Source: JAIOSM01 sp964593725 (lineage in GTDB: Bacteria; Desulfobacterota; Desulfobacteria; Desulfobacterales; Desulfobacteraceae). Taken from it: DNA of 64,000 nucleotides. Below, in pieces: positions 35,438-44,889 of this stretch (its first letter is position 1; each line of letters opens with the position of its first letter). The position numbers and the translations under genes are program-made. Where the stretch lies: positions 34,251 through 98,250 of the forward strand of contig CAZQJS010000003.1 in the NCBI GenBank assembly GCA_964593725.1. The letters run 5' to 3'. The notes beneath the pieces were generated by a model. The model was not told where the DNA came from. It did not search any database and worked only from the letters and a program-made list of their open reading frames with translations.

Positions 35438-36267
35438 AGGCTCTCAAAATAGTCATCTGGTTTTTCAAAACTTACTCTCCCAAGTTTACCCCGGCGTAAT
35501 TCATTTACAAGTATTTCATAGGTTCTTGTAATATCAACCATACCTCCTTTTTGCAAACAACCTCTCATTATACCAATTTTTTCAATAAGATGTACCTTTT
35601 TCTCTGGCAAAGCCTCAAATTTATACCTTTTTTTAATATAATCAGGATAATTTTTTAATAAAAAATCAAGGACAAACGCACCTGTATCATTGTAATCCAT
35701 TGCTGTGTTTGAGATGGCACCGCTTGCTGCAATAATGTCTGCCCTGAGCTTAGGCTCAAGCACAGGCCATAGTATCCCCGGCGTGTCATAGATATCCATA
35801 TATTTTGTGGCCATTCTTTGATTATGCCTTGTAATTGCCGGCACATTTCCTGTTTTTGCAACTTTTTTCCCTGCAATGGAATTAATAATGGTTGATTTGC
35901 CAGTGTTTGGAATGCCGATTACCATGAGTTTTATTTTCTGGGCTCTTTTTTTCTTTATATATTTATTACAATATCCCAAAAGTTTTTTTATATCTTTTTT
36001 CTCTTTTGCAGTAACTGCAATAGCTTTATCCTTGTTATCATTAAAATAGGTAAGCCATTGTTTTGTGATATCAGGGTCTGCAATATCGTTTTTATTCAAT
36101 ATTTTTATTTTTAAAATATTCCTGCAAAGCTTATTAATGTAAGGGTTGGAACTTGATAACGGTAGCCTTGCATCAAGAATTTCCAAAATAATATTGGCCT
36201 TTGATATGGAGCTTTTTAATAATTCCATGGACTCTTTCATATGTCCTGGAAACCATTGGATGTTCAT
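35434..36267 (-). CDS. Ribosome biogenesis GTPase YlqF/RbgA
   Basis: A 277-residue circularly permuted GTPase acting in late 50S assembly. The N-terminus IQWFPGHMKESM is the YlqF hallmark. Motif order is G4 (LNKNDIAD) before G1 (GIPNTGKST) and G3 (YDTPGILWP), the permuted arrangement. The C-terminal domain has the RGCLQKGGMVDITRTYEILVNELRRGKLGRVSFE segment. It is the first gene of the minus-strand run that includes the Prc-type protease. Confidence 0.94.
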   Translation of the reverse strand: MNIQWFPGHMKESMELLKSSISKANIILEILDARLPLSSSNPYINKLCRNILKIKILNKNDIADPDITKQWLTYFNDNKDKAIAVTAKEKKDIKKLLGYCNKYIKKKRAQKIKLMVIGIPNTGKSTIINSIAGKKVAKTGNVPAITRHNQRMATKYMDIYDTPGILWPVLEPKLRADIIAASGAISNTAMDYNDTGAFVLDFLLKNYPDYIKKRYKFEALPEKKVHLIEKIGIMRGCLQKGGMVDITRTYEILVNELRRGKLGRVSFEKPDDYFESL

Positions 36268-36386
36268 TATTTATAATATATCCATTCTGTTATTATTCAG
36301 CAAATCAAGAGTCAGATATTATCATACAAGAAGAAAAGTATAAACAGTTAATAACAGGGCAAAACTGGTATATTTACTGTATTTTA

Positions 36387-36415
36387 TTGACTTGCCTCTT
36401 TTGATTTGAGACAAT
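36387..36415 (+). promoter_or_regulatory. Weak candidate promoter of the lytic transglycosylase gene
   Basis: TTGACT (36387-36392), 17-base spacer, GACAAT (36410-36415). If used, transcription would begin at or next to the ATG at 36422, giving a leaderless mRNA; no ribosome site is visible before that ATG. The -10 matches only four of six positions. Confidence 0.3.
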
Positions 36416-36421
36416 CAGAAA

Positions 36422-37618
36422 ATGGAAATAAAAGAAAGACAGATAAATATTTGTATCCATATATGCCATGTTTTGCCTTTTCTCATACTATTTTTCTTAC
36501 CTGTTTTACCGTCCTTTGCTGAGCAGCTGCATCATCTGGATTCACAGGAACCCTTAGTACCAAGTCTTGTGGAAAGTATCAGATTTTCCAAGCCTCTGTT
36601 TTTTTGTGGCAGTAAAATCAAAACAGATGAGCAGTCTGTAAGGGAGAGACTTGAAAAAGAGGTTCTGTTGGCTCTATGGGACAGGCCCCAGGTTATTTTA
36701 TGGCTGAAAAGGGCCTCAAAATTTTTTCCTCACATGGAAGAAATAATCAGGCAGGCAGGTCTTCCCGATGATTTAAAATATGTTGCTGTCATTGAGAGTG
36801 GATTAAGACCCCATGTAAGCTCCCATAAGGGAGCGGTCGGGTACTGGCAGTTTTTAAGATCAACCGGGAGAATGTATGGGTTAAAAATTAATGCACATGT
36901 TGATGAAAGGCGTGATCTGTTTAAATCAACCAAATCAGCATGCCGGTATTTAAAAGAGCTCAACAGACAGTTTGATGACTGGTTTCTTGCCGTTGCAGCA
37001 TATAATATGGGCGCCCGCGGCCTGAAGAATCAGATAAAGATTCAGGAATCCTATGATTTTTATTCTTTATACCTGTCCGAGGAGACCCAAAGGTATGTTT
37101 TTAAGATCATTGCAGCAAAATATATTATGGAAAATTTTTCAAAATTCGGATTTGTATTTTCCAGGGAAGATTATTACCCTCTTTTTAAATTTGACAGGAT
37201 CACGATCAACTCACCAAGGGAACTGCCCATAACACTGGTTGCCAAAGCAGCAGGTGTATCATTTAAGACTGTTAAAGATTATAACCCACATTTAAGAGGC
37301 TATAAACTTGACAGGGGAGTAAGCTCGATTTTAATTCCCAAGGGGTTATTGGGACATTTTGAAGAAAATTTTAAAGAGTATTATGGTAAATGGCTGGCAT
37401 CAAAAAATGGCAGATCCGGAAAACAGGACAGATTAAAAGTTCCGTTGGATGCAGGAATCCATGATACAAGGATTCACAAGGTAAGGTCAGGGGAAAATCT
37501 TGCCCTGATAGCTAAAAAATATAATATCCGGCTCTCAAGTCTGATGAAATGGAATAATCTTTCGTCCGGAAGTACTATTTATCCTGGTGATAAACTCATA
37601 GTGGATCAAAACAGATAA
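36422..37618 (+). CDS. Membrane-bound lytic transglycosylase, MltD-like, with LysM
   Basis: The 398-residue protein has a hydrophobic N-terminal export signal (about 13-33, ending SFAEQ), an SLT domain with catalytic glutamate E125 in AVIESGLRPHVSSHKGAVGYWQF and YNMGARGL, and one C-terminal LysM domain (about 350-397: HKVRSGENLALIAKKYNI...YPGDKLIV). It cleaves peptidoglycan glycan strands. The signal lacks a lipobox cysteine at the expected place, so anchoring may differ from E. coli MltD. No convincing ribosome site precedes the ATG. Confidence 0.92.
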   Translation: MEIKERQINICIHICHVLPFLILFFLPVLPSFAEQLHHLDSQEPLVPSLVESIRFSKPLFFCGSKIKTDEQSVRERLEKEVLLALWDRPQVILWLKRASKFFPHMEEIIRQAGLPDDLKYVAVIESGLRPHVSSHKGAVGYWQFLRSTGRMYGLKINAHVDERRDLFKSTKSACRYLKELNRQFDDWFLAVAAYNMGARGLKNQIKIQESYDFYSLYLSEETQRYVFKIIAAKYIMENFSKFGFVFSREDYYPLFKFDRITINSPRELPITLVAKAAGVSFKTVKDYNPHLRGYKLDRGVSSILIPKGLLGHFEENFKEYYGKWLASKNGRSGKQDRLKVPLDAGIHDTRIHKVRSGENLALIAKKYNIRLSSLMKWNNLSSGSTIYPGDKLIVDQNR

Positions 37619-37632
37619 AAAAGTGATAATAT

Positions 37633-38487
37633 CTACTCGTCCAGCACCTCTTCAACAATGGGGGCTTGAGAACTTTTCCCTTTGGCACCAGGGGTTGTTT
37701 TTCCTTTGGGTACTATTTTTTTTGCAGAACCTGCCTTGCTTTTTTTAGATGATTTTGACAGTTTCAGTTCAAGTTTATCAAGTTTTGCATTGAACCTGTT
37801 ATTCATTCTGTCAAGTTTAGCCACAAGGGTTTTGTTGGTCAGTGCATTTTTTTTAAATTCATCAAATCTTTTTTCAAGTATGCTCAGATTCTTGGATGTG
37901 GTTGCAACCAGAGTCTCATATTCATCCATCTTTATCAGCTGTGCATCAAGTTTTTTCCCAAGGTCTGCCATCCTGGCTTCAAGCTTATCCATTGATTCAT
38001 TAAACAGCTTCTGGTTCTCAATGGATTTTTTTTCAATTCTGCCTGTAAGTGCCTTGTACTTTGAGTTATCTTTATTCAGTTTTGCAATACTGCTCTTTAC
38101 CTTTTTTTTATCTGCTTTTGTGGAAGATAGTTTTGAAACAGATGCATCAAGCTTTTTTATTTTTTCTTCAATCCGTGGCAATGTTTTCTCAAGCATTGAA
38201 TTGATTTTAGCAAGCTTTAAATCAAATGAGTTGGTCTTTTCCCCAAATTGTTTTGTAATTTCAATGATCTTATTCTGTTTTTTCTTATTTACATCAATAA
38301 CTGTCTCTTTCATGCCAAGATAGGCAAAAATCAGAACAGCACCTATGATACAGGGGATAATTATGGAAATAATTGTCACTCTATTGCTTAATTTATCAAG
38401 CTTTAAAGTGTTTATCTCTTCTTGACGGGCCGAAATGTCAGGCTGGCTGTTCATATGGTCAAAGCCGCCGATCTTTAGTTCTTTCAT
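37633..38487 (-). CDS. Membrane-anchored coiled-coil protein of unknown function
   Basis: The 284-residue protein has a short N-terminal cytoplasmic part, one membrane segment (about 38-60, IISIIIPCIIGAVLIFAYLG), and then roughly 180 residues of heptad-rich, lysine-rich coiled coil with many KLD, KLS and KNL repeats. The C-terminus is a basic, low-complexity lysine/glycine/serine stretch ending in acidic EEVLDE. AGAGGA lies before the ATG. I do not recognise a family; a structural or tethering role is possible. It is 38 bases downstream of guaA and may be co-transcribed. Confidence 0.75.
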   Translation of the reverse strand: MKELKIGGFDHMNSQPDISARQEEINTLKLDKLSNRVTIISIIIPCIIGAVLIFAYLGMKETVIDVNKKKQNKIIEITKQFGEKTNSFDLKLAKINSMLEKTLPRIEEKIKKLDASVSKLSSTKADKKKVKSSIAKLNKDNSKYKALTGRIEKKSIENQKLFNESMDKLEARMADLGKKLDAQLIKMDEYETLVATTSKNLSILEKRFDEFKKNALTNKTLVAKLDRMNNRFNAKLDKLELKLSKSSKKSKAGSAKKIVPKGKTTPGAKGKSSQAPIVEEVLDE

Positions 38488-38525
38488 TGAATATATCCTC
38501 TATTGGTTTATATCATTAACGTAAT

Positions 38526-40055
38526 TTATTCCCACTCTATGGTTCCGGGAGGCTTTGATGTAATATCAAATACAACTCGATTTACATGGTCAACCTCGTT
38601 GATAATCCTGTTTGATATCCTGCCCAGAAGATCATGGGGCAGTTTTGCCCAGTCAGCTGTCATTGCGTCATTGCTGTTTACTGCACGTATTGCAATACAG
38701 TTGTCATATGTTCGTTTATCACCCATAACACCGACACTCTTGATGGGTAATAAAACTGCAAAGGACTGCCAGAGTTTTCTATACATTCCGGAAGCCCTGA
38801 TCTCTTCCAGTACAATTGCATCTGCATTTCTTAGAATGGAAAGCCTTTTTTCAGTAATTTCACCCATAATCCTGATGGCAAGTCCGGGTCCTGGAAAAGG
38901 CTGTCTGAATACCAGATCTTTGTTTAATCCAAGGTTAAGGCCGAGTTTTCTTACTTCATCCTTGAATAACAGGTCAAGGGGTTCAATAAGGTGAAGTTTC
39001 ATCTTTTCAGGAAGACCGCCAACATTATGATGGGATTTAATAATGGAAGTAGGGCCTCCAAAGGCAGATTTTGATTCAATTATGTCAGGGTATAAAGTGC
39101 CCTGGCCAAGGAATTTTGCATTGTCTATTTTTGAAGCTTCGGATTCAAACACTTCAATAAAGAGATTGCCGATTATTTTTCTTTTTTGTTCAGGCTTTGA
39201 TACACCTTTAAGTGCAGAAAGGAACTTTTTCCTTGCATCCACAAATTTTATGTTCATATCCAGACTGGACCCCAGATTTTTTTTTAAATCTGCTTTTTCA
39301 TTTTTTCTTAAAAGGCCGTTGTCCACAAAAATACAATGGAGATTTTTCCCAACTGCTTTGTGAATAAGGCTTGCTGCAACTGAGGAGTCAACACCTCCTG
39401 AAAGGCCCATGATAACCTTATCACCTTTTACTTTATCCCTTATCTGTTTAATTGTTTTATCTGCAAATGATCCCATGGTCCAGTTTTCAGTACATTGGCA
39501 TACATTAAACAGGAAATTTTTTATCATGAAAGAACCCTGGTTTGTGTGTTCAACTTCAGGATGGAACTGAAGTCCGTAAAAATCATTCTTAAAATCTGCA
39601 ATAGCTGCATTTTCAGTATTTTCAGTAAAAGCAATTGATTCAAATCCAGAGGGAAGCTTTTCAGGAGAGTCACCATGACTCATCCAGCATTGAAGCGTAT
39701 TATCAAGCCCTTGAAACAGAGGCTTATGGTGTTTGATTTTAAGCTCAGCAAATCCATACTCTTTTTTTTCAGCGCGTCTGATAACTCCGTCAAGGGCATG
39801 GATCATAGCGTGCATGCCATAGCATATGCCAAGTACAGGCACACCAAGGTCGAATATTTTTCTGTCAATGGAAGGGCTCTTATTTTCATATATGCTTGAA
39901 GGGCCGCCGGAAAGAATAATACCCTGCGGGTTAAGGGCTTTAATTTTTTCAATTGAAACATCCGAGGGAATAATCTGGCAGTAAATTTTATTTTCCCTGA
40001 CACGCCTTGCAATGAGCTGGTTAAACTGTGAACCAAAATCAATAATTACAATCAT
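38526..40055 (-). CDS. guaA: GMP synthase (glutamine-hydrolysing)
   Basis: GuaA makes GMP from XMP using glutamine and ATP. The 509-residue protein has the class I glutamine amidotransferase domain with C78 in GICYGMH and H165/E167 in QFHPEVEH, the ATP pyrophosphatase domain with P-loop GLSGGVDSS (about 218-226), and the C-terminal dimerisation domain (RQPFPGPGLAIRI...VFDITSKPPGTIEWE). The common GICYGMQ has histidine in place of glutamine. An AGGAT ribosome site precedes the ATG. Confidence 0.97.
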   Translation of the reverse strand: MIVIIDFGSQFNQLIARRVRENKIYCQIIPSDVSIEKIKALNPQGIILSGGPSSIYENKSPSIDRKIFDLGVPVLGICYGMHAMIHALDGVIRRAEKKEYGFAELKIKHHKPLFQGLDNTLQCWMSHGDSPEKLPSGFESIAFTENTENAAIADFKNDFYGLQFHPEVEHTNQGSFMIKNFLFNVCQCTENWTMGSFADKTIKQIRDKVKGDKVIMGLSGGVDSSVAASLIHKAVGKNLHCIFVDNGLLRKNEKADLKKNLGSSLDMNIKFVDARKKFLSALKGVSKPEQKRKIIGNLFIEVFESEASKIDNAKFLGQGTLYPDIIESKSAFGGPTSIIKSHHNVGGLPEKMKLHLIEPLDLLFKDEVRKLGLNLGLNKDLVFRQPFPGPGLAIRIMGEITEKRLSILRNADAIVLEEIRASGMYRKLWQSFAVLLPIKSVGVMGDKRTYDNCIAIRAVNSNDAMTADWAKLPHDLLGRISNRIINEVDHVNRVVFDITSKPPGTIEWE

Positions 40056-40222
40056 TTTTTAATCCTGAGTATATAATTTAAATTTTTATGTTTAAAAAAC
40101 ATTTTTTCCTATATTATTAGCAAAAAATCAAGGTGTTTTATGGTATAGTCTGCTAATGGATAATAATCTTTTACTGATTTATATAACACAAAAAGCATTA
40201 TAATTAAATTCAGGAGTTGGAT

Positions 40223-40786
40223 ATGTATGAAGCAAGTGATTTAAGAAAAGGGTTAAAACTTGAGATAGACGGTGCACCCCATGTTGTTGTGAGCTTTCAA
40301 TTTAAAAAACCTGGAAAGGGCCAATCCCTTTATAAGTGTAAACTTAAAAATATGATCACCGGGGCCCAGTTTGAAAAAACATACAGGTCAGGAGATAAAT
40401 TTCAAAAAGCTGCCTTGGAACAGCAGGAGATGGAATACCTTTATTCAGACAGCCAAAGTTACTGCTTCATGAACACCACAACCTATGACCAGGAGTTTCT
40501 GACAAGAGAACAGGTTGGTGACAGCATTGATCTTATGGTGGAAAATACTGTGTGCAATGTGCTTTTGTTCAATGGCCAGGCAATTGAAGTTACACTGCCC
40601 AACTTTGTCAATCTTGTTGTAACAAAGGCAGAACCGTGGGCAAAGGGTGATACTGCAACGGGAAGCTATAAACCTGTAACCCTGGAGACAGGGATTGAAA
40701 TCCAGGTCCCTCCCTTTGTTAATCAAGGGGAAAAAATAAAAATTGATACAAGAACCCGTGAGTATGTTGAAAGGGTAAGTGATTAG
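40223..40786 (+). CDS. efp: Elongation factor P
   Basis: EF-P relieves ribosome stalling at proline stretches. The 187-residue protein has three domains: KOW-like N-domain with tip PGKGQS, OB domain and C-terminal EF-P domain (TATGSYKPVTLETGIEIQVPPFVNQGEKIKIDTRT). The tip residue K32 corresponds to E. coli K34, which is lysylated by EpmA; no epmA or epmB is in the window. I start at ATG 40223, six bases after AGGAG, rather than a TTG two codons earlier. It converges on topA with a 21-base gap. Confidence 0.96.
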   Translation: MYEASDLRKGLKLEIDGAPHVVVSFQFKKPGKGQSLYKCKLKNMITGAQFEKTYRSGDKFQKAALEQQEMEYLYSDSQSYCFMNTTTYDQEFLTREQVGDSIDLMVENTVCNVLLFNGQAIEVTLPNFVNLVVTKAEPWAKGDTATGSYKPVTLETGIEIQVPPFVNQGEKIKIDTRTREYVERVSD

Positions 40787-40807
40787 AATAGTGACGTTGT
40801 TTCAGTT

Positions 40808-43081
40808 TCAGGAACTGAGTTTTTCTTTATAATTACAATTTTTTTCCGGGCACTTGAGAAAACGGCCTGCTTTTTTGGTGTTTTTTTCCAGAAGATATGG
40901 AGAGTTACATTCAGGGCACCTCTTGTCAACGGGCTTGTCCCATGTAGCAAATGTGCAGTCAGGATATCTATTACAGCCATAGAATATTTTGCCCCTTTTG
41001 GATCTTTTTTCAACAACAGAACCCCCGCATTTTTCAATGGGACATTTCATACCTATCTTTTTACCATTGGAGGTGCCATTGACAGATTCTGTGTGTTTGC
41101 ATTCAGGATATCCTGTGCAGGCAAGGAAAGTACCGTATTTACCATCTTTTATAATCATATCCCTGCCGCATTTAATACACTCTTTTACCTTTGTATTATC
41201 AATATTTTTTTTGATTATTTTAATATTGCCCTTTTCATCACGTTCATAGTTGCTGGTGAATGAGCATTCAGGGTACCCTGAGCAGGCAATGAAATGGCCG
41301 TTTCTGCCAAGTTTACGTGTTAAAATCTTTGAACATTCAGGGCATTTAAGATCAGTTTCAATCCCAACACCTTTTACATTAAGCATGTTCTTATCGGCAA
41401 GCTCAAGCTTTTCCTTAAAGGCAGAATAAAATTGTCTTAATACATCAATGGATTTTTTCCTGCCAATTTCAATGCTGTCAAGGTTGTTTTCAAGGTTTGC
41501 CGTAAATGAAGCAGTCAAAATATCCGGGAATGAGTCAACAAGCAGGTCATTTACAATAAACCCAAGTTCACTTGGTACAAAATACCTGTTGATAAGTTCC
41601 ACATACCCTTTATCCCTGATGGTTGACAAAATGGCAGCATAGGTGCTTGGCCGGCCAATACCATTCTCTTCAAGCTCCTTGACAAGGGATGCTTCTGAAA
41701 ATCTTGCAGGAGGTTTTGTGAAATGCTGTTTGGAATTAACTCTCTTTTTTGAAAGTTTATCTCCGATTTCAAGGGCAGGCAGTTCCTGCTTTGTTTTTTC
41801 ATTTTTTTTATTATTGGCAGCATATAGTTTCATAAAGCCGGGAAAGGCAGTTGTATTACCTCCTACACTTAACTGATAATCAGATCCTGCTTTAATGATT
41901 ATGGTTTTCTGGTCTATTTTTGCCTGGGCCATCTGGGATGCCACAAACCTCTTCCATATCAGATCATATAGTTTGAACTGGTCCCTGGATAGATACCTTT
42001 GTATTTTTCCGGGTGTGTTCATAACAGATGTAGGCCGGATTGCCTCATGGGCATCCTGGGTATTTTTTTTGTTTTTGAAAAATCGTGGTTTTGCAAGGGA
42101 GTACTCTTTGCCATATTTGCTTTCAATAAAAGCTAATGTTTCAATCGCAGCGTCCGAAGCTATTCTGGTGGAGTCTGTACGCATATAGGTTATTAATCCC
42201 TCAGGACCGCCGGTTCCTATCTCAATTCCCTCATAGAGCTGCTGGGCAACAATCATTGTTTTTTTTGCAGAGAATCTGAGCCTGTTTATTGCATCCTGCT
42301 GTAACTTGCTGGTTATAAAGGGTGGAAGCGGGTTGCGTTTTATCTGTTTTTTTTTAATATCATCCACTTGATAGGGCAGGTTATCCAGATCCCTGGTGAT
42401 TTTTGATGCACTTTCTCCATTTTTGATTTTTACTTTTTTCCCTCTGATTTTTGTAAGGGCAGCATTGAACACTGGTGGCTTTGAACCTTCCAGGTCAACG
42501 GTAATGCTCCAGTACTCTTCAGGAACAAAGGCCATTATTTCCCGTTCTCTGTCAATTATGATTTTTACAGCAACGGACTGGACACGGCCTGCACTGAGGC
42601 CCTGCTGAACTTTTCTCCATAAAAGAGGGGATAACTGATACCCCACAAGTCTGTCAAGTTTACGCCTGGTCTTTTGTGATTCAAATTTACATGTGTCAAG
42701 TTCAGATGGATTTGCAAGGGCTTTTGTAATACCTTTTTTTGTAAGCTCATGGAACAGAACCCTGTAAAATTTTCTGTTTTTATTTCTTAAAATCCATGCA
42801 GTATGGAATGCAATTGCTTCACCTTCCCTGTCAGGGTCAGGCGCAAGATATATTTCAGTTGTATTCCCAGCCTCTTTTTTTAAATTCTTAATGACCTTTG
42901 ATTTATCTTTAATGTTAACATATTTTCCCTTAAAATCATTGTCTACATCAATTCCAAGCTCTTTTGGGGGAAGATCACGTATATGTCCAACCGTTGCAAC
43001 CACATTATAATCCCTGCCAATATATTTTTTTATTGTTTTAATTTTTGTTGGTGATTCAACTACAAGTAAGGGTTTTGCCAC
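40808..43081 (-). CDS. topA: DNA topoisomerase I
   Basis: Type IA topoisomerase relaxing negative supercoils. The 757-residue protein has Toprim (LVVESPTKIKTIKKYIG; DPDREGEAIAFH) and the active-site tyrosine Y299 in LITYMRTDSTR. After about residue 590 come four C-terminal zinc modules, each with two cysteine pairs (for example CPECSKIL...CSGYPEC and CIKCGRDM...CTGYPEC). Start is GTG at 43081 with GAGGAG upstream; that ribosome site overlaps the last codons of dprA, so the two genes are coupled. Confidence 0.97.
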   Translation of the reverse strand: MAKPLLVVESPTKIKTIKKYIGRDYNVVATVGHIRDLPPKELGIDVDNDFKGKYVNIKDKSKVIKNLKKEAGNTTEIYLAPDPDREGEAIAFHTAWILRNKNRKFYRVLFHELTKKGITKALANPSELDTCKFESQKTRRKLDRLVGYQLSPLLWRKVQQGLSAGRVQSVAVKIIIDREREIMAFVPEEYWSITVDLEGSKPPVFNAALTKIRGKKVKIKNGESASKITRDLDNLPYQVDDIKKKQIKRNPLPPFITSKLQQDAINRLRFSAKKTMIVAQQLYEGIEIGTGGPEGLITYMRTDSTRIASDAAIETLAFIESKYGKEYSLAKPRFFKNKKNTQDAHEAIRPTSVMNTPGKIQRYLSRDQFKLYDLIWKRFVASQMAQAKIDQKTIIIKAGSDYQLSVGGNTTAFPGFMKLYAANNKKNEKTKQELPALEIGDKLSKKRVNSKQHFTKPPARFSEASLVKELEENGIGRPSTYAAILSTIRDKGYVELINRYFVPSELGFIVNDLLVDSFPDILTASFTANLENNLDSIEIGRKKSIDVLRQFYSAFKEKLELADKNMLNVKGVGIETDLKCPECSKILTRKLGRNGHFIACSGYPECSFTSNYERDEKGNIKIIKKNIDNTKVKECIKCGRDMIIKDGKYGTFLACTGYPECKHTESVNGTSNGKKIGMKCPIEKCGGSVVEKRSKRGKIFYGCNRYPDCTFATWDKPVDKRCPECNSPYLLEKNTKKAGRFLKCPEKNCNYKEKLSS

Positions 43082-43083
43082 GT

Positions 43084-44220
43084 TTACTCCTCTATTTTAG
43101 AAAAATATTTACCATTTGACTGCTTGATTTTACCATTAAGCTCAAGATTGAGCAGAGCCGGTAAAAGGACTTTTGTATCAAAACCTGTTTTTTCAGCAAG
43201 TGCATCAATATGTACAGGATAGGGATCGAGAATGTTGAGAATAGCAGTATCTATTTTATTCAAATTGTTAAAACCCTGGTCTTGTTTTATATTTCTGCTG
43301 TCTCTCTTTTCTGTCTTATTATCATCGGCTCTATGAACAAACTGGTTAAGCTCTTCTATAATGTCATTATGATTTTCAACCAGTTTTGCACCCTGTTTTA
43401 AAAGGTGGTGTGCTCCATGGCTCTTACTGGAAGCTATACTCCCGGGTACTGCATAGACTTCTCTTCCATACTCACCTGAAAGCCTTGCAGTAATAAGTGA
43501 GCCGCTCCTGAGGGCAGCTTCAACAACACATGTACCGGTTGACATGCCTGCAATTATTCTGTTTCTTATGGGAAAATTTCTGGGGTCAGGGAACTGGTTA
43601 ATATCAAACTCTGAAATAACGGCCCCATTTTCCTTGATTTTATTATAAAGCCCGCTGTTTTCCCTGGGGTATATATAGTTAAGCCCTGAACCAAGTACAG
43701 CATAGGTTCTACCCTTTGCTTCAATGGCCCCTCTGTGTGCTGCAGTATCAATGCCCCGTGCCATACCGCTTACAATTTGAAAACCTGTTTTTGCAAGGTT
43801 ATAACCAAGTTTTCTGCTGGTTGATAAACCATAGGATGTAGCATTTCTGGATCCCACAATGGCAAGGCAGGGTCTTGTGTTATCAAGCACTCCAGTATAG
43901 TTAAGATAAGGCGGGGGATCGTCTATCTCCTTTAACAGAGCAGGGTATTCAGGATCATTTATTGTCGCAATTTTAAAACCATGTTTATTGATGATCTTTA
44001 ATTCTGCCCTGGCCATATCAAAATATTTTCCATTGTTTTTAATGGCTGAAATGGTAGTTTTTCTGATTTTGTCAATTTTTTTAAGTTCTTGCTCAGAAGC
44101 AAGAAAAACATTTTCCGGAGATGAAAAAGTATCTAAAAGGGTTTTATATAAATAGTTACCTATCCCGGGTATTTTCTTTAATGCAAACCATGATAAATAT
44201 TTGTTAACTGGATCAGGCAT
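43084..44220 (-). CDS. dprA: DNA-processing protein DprA
   Basis: DprA loads RecA on incoming single-stranded DNA. The 378-residue protein has an N-terminal helix-hairpin-helix/SAM-like part, the Rossmann core with VGSRNATSYG, SGMARGIDTAAHRGA, VLGSGLNYIYPREN and PIRNRIIAGMS, and a C-terminal winged helix (about 310-375, HIDALAEKTGF). The linker after the core is long and polar. It is in the secDF-dprA-topA run, a common order in Desulfobacterota. No competence pilus genes are in the window. Confidence 0.96.
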   Translation of the reverse strand: MPDPVNKYLSWFALKKIPGIGNYLYKTLLDTFSSPENVFLASEQELKKIDKIRKTTISAIKNNGKYFDMARAELKIINKHGFKIATINDPEYPALLKEIDDPPPYLNYTGVLDNTRPCLAIVGSRNATSYGLSTSRKLGYNLAKTGFQIVSGMARGIDTAAHRGAIEAKGRTYAVLGSGLNYIYPRENSGLYNKIKENGAVISEFDINQFPDPRNFPIRNRIIAGMSTGTCVVEAALRSGSLITARLSGEYGREVYAVPGSIASSKSHGAHHLLKQGAKLVENHNDIIEELNQFVHRADDNKTEKRDSRNIKQDQGFNNLNKIDTAILNILDPYPVHIDALAEKTGFDTKVLLPALLNLELNGKIKQSNGKYFSKIEE

Positions 44221-44229
44221 TACAATAAT

Positions 44230-44889
44230 TTATTGAAATGATTTAAGTTTCAATTGTGCTTTTTCAGATGCTTCTGAAAACGGATATTTTTCAACAACCA
44301 GTTTTAAATAACGGTGAGCCTGTGCCTTATCCTTGAGTGACAGGTAAGAATATGCTGTTTTTAATAATGCATCCGGAACCTTCATACCCCTTGGGTATTT
44401 GTCTACAACCATTTTAAATGTAGTTATGGCCTTTGGAAAATCAGCAACTGCATAATAGCACTCCCCTGTCCAATATAGTGCATTGTCAGCAAGGTCATTA
44501 TTAGGATATTTTTTTAAAAACCTTGTAAAAAGTTTTATGGCATTGTCATATTTTTCTTCAAGCAGGGCTGAACGTCCCTTTTTATACAGGAGTATTGGTT
44601 TTGTATAGGCATTTTTTTTAACAATAACAGCCTCTTTTTTGCTGCCAACCAGATTATCATTTTTCATATTATTAATGAACTTCTGGTGGGAAGCAAGCCT
44701 GTGTTCCATTTTTTCCTGCCTGTTCCTGACATTCTCAAGTTCATTATTTGTTTTTTCAAGTTCAAGTTTTAAAGAATCGATCTCTTTTTTAAGAGAAGCA
44801 TTGGTCTGTAAACTTGTACAGGAGGATAGAAAAAGAGGAACCAGAATTATTAAAAAGAGCAGCAGTATCTTTACCGGGTTGTTTTTCAT
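44230..44889 (-). CDS. CpoB/YbgF-like TPR lipoprotein
   Basis: A 219-residue protein with signal peptide and lipobox LSSC (cysteine near residue 24), a coiled coil (about 30-75) and TPR repeats (KKGRSALLEEKYDNAIKLFTRFLKKYPNNDLADNALYWTGECYYA...FPKAITTFKMVVDKYPRG). This is the layout of CpoB, which links Tol-Pal to peptidoglycan synthesis. E. coli CpoB is not a lipoprotein, so the anchor is a difference. No tol or pal genes are adjacent. The ATG is directly after the secF stop. Confidence 0.88.
   Translation of the reverse strand: MKNNPVKILLLFLIILVPLFLSSCTSLQTNASLKKEIDSLKLELEKTNNELENVRNRQEKMEHRLASHQKFINNMKNDNLVGSKKEAVIVKKNAYTKPILLYKKGRSALLEEKYDNAIKLFTRFLKKYPNNDLADNALYWTGECYYAVADFPKAITTFKMVVDKYPRGMKVPDALLKTAYSYLSLKDKAQAHRYLKLVVEKYPFSEASEKAQLKLKSFQ

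Noticed and set aside
36201..36404. Plus-strand 67-codon ORF across the ylqF 5' end
   Set aside because: It lies largely antisense to ylqF, has no family pattern and no ribosome site.
40783..41037. Minus-strand 84-codon ORF at the end of topA
   Set aside because: It is a shadow frame inside the zinc-module region of topA.
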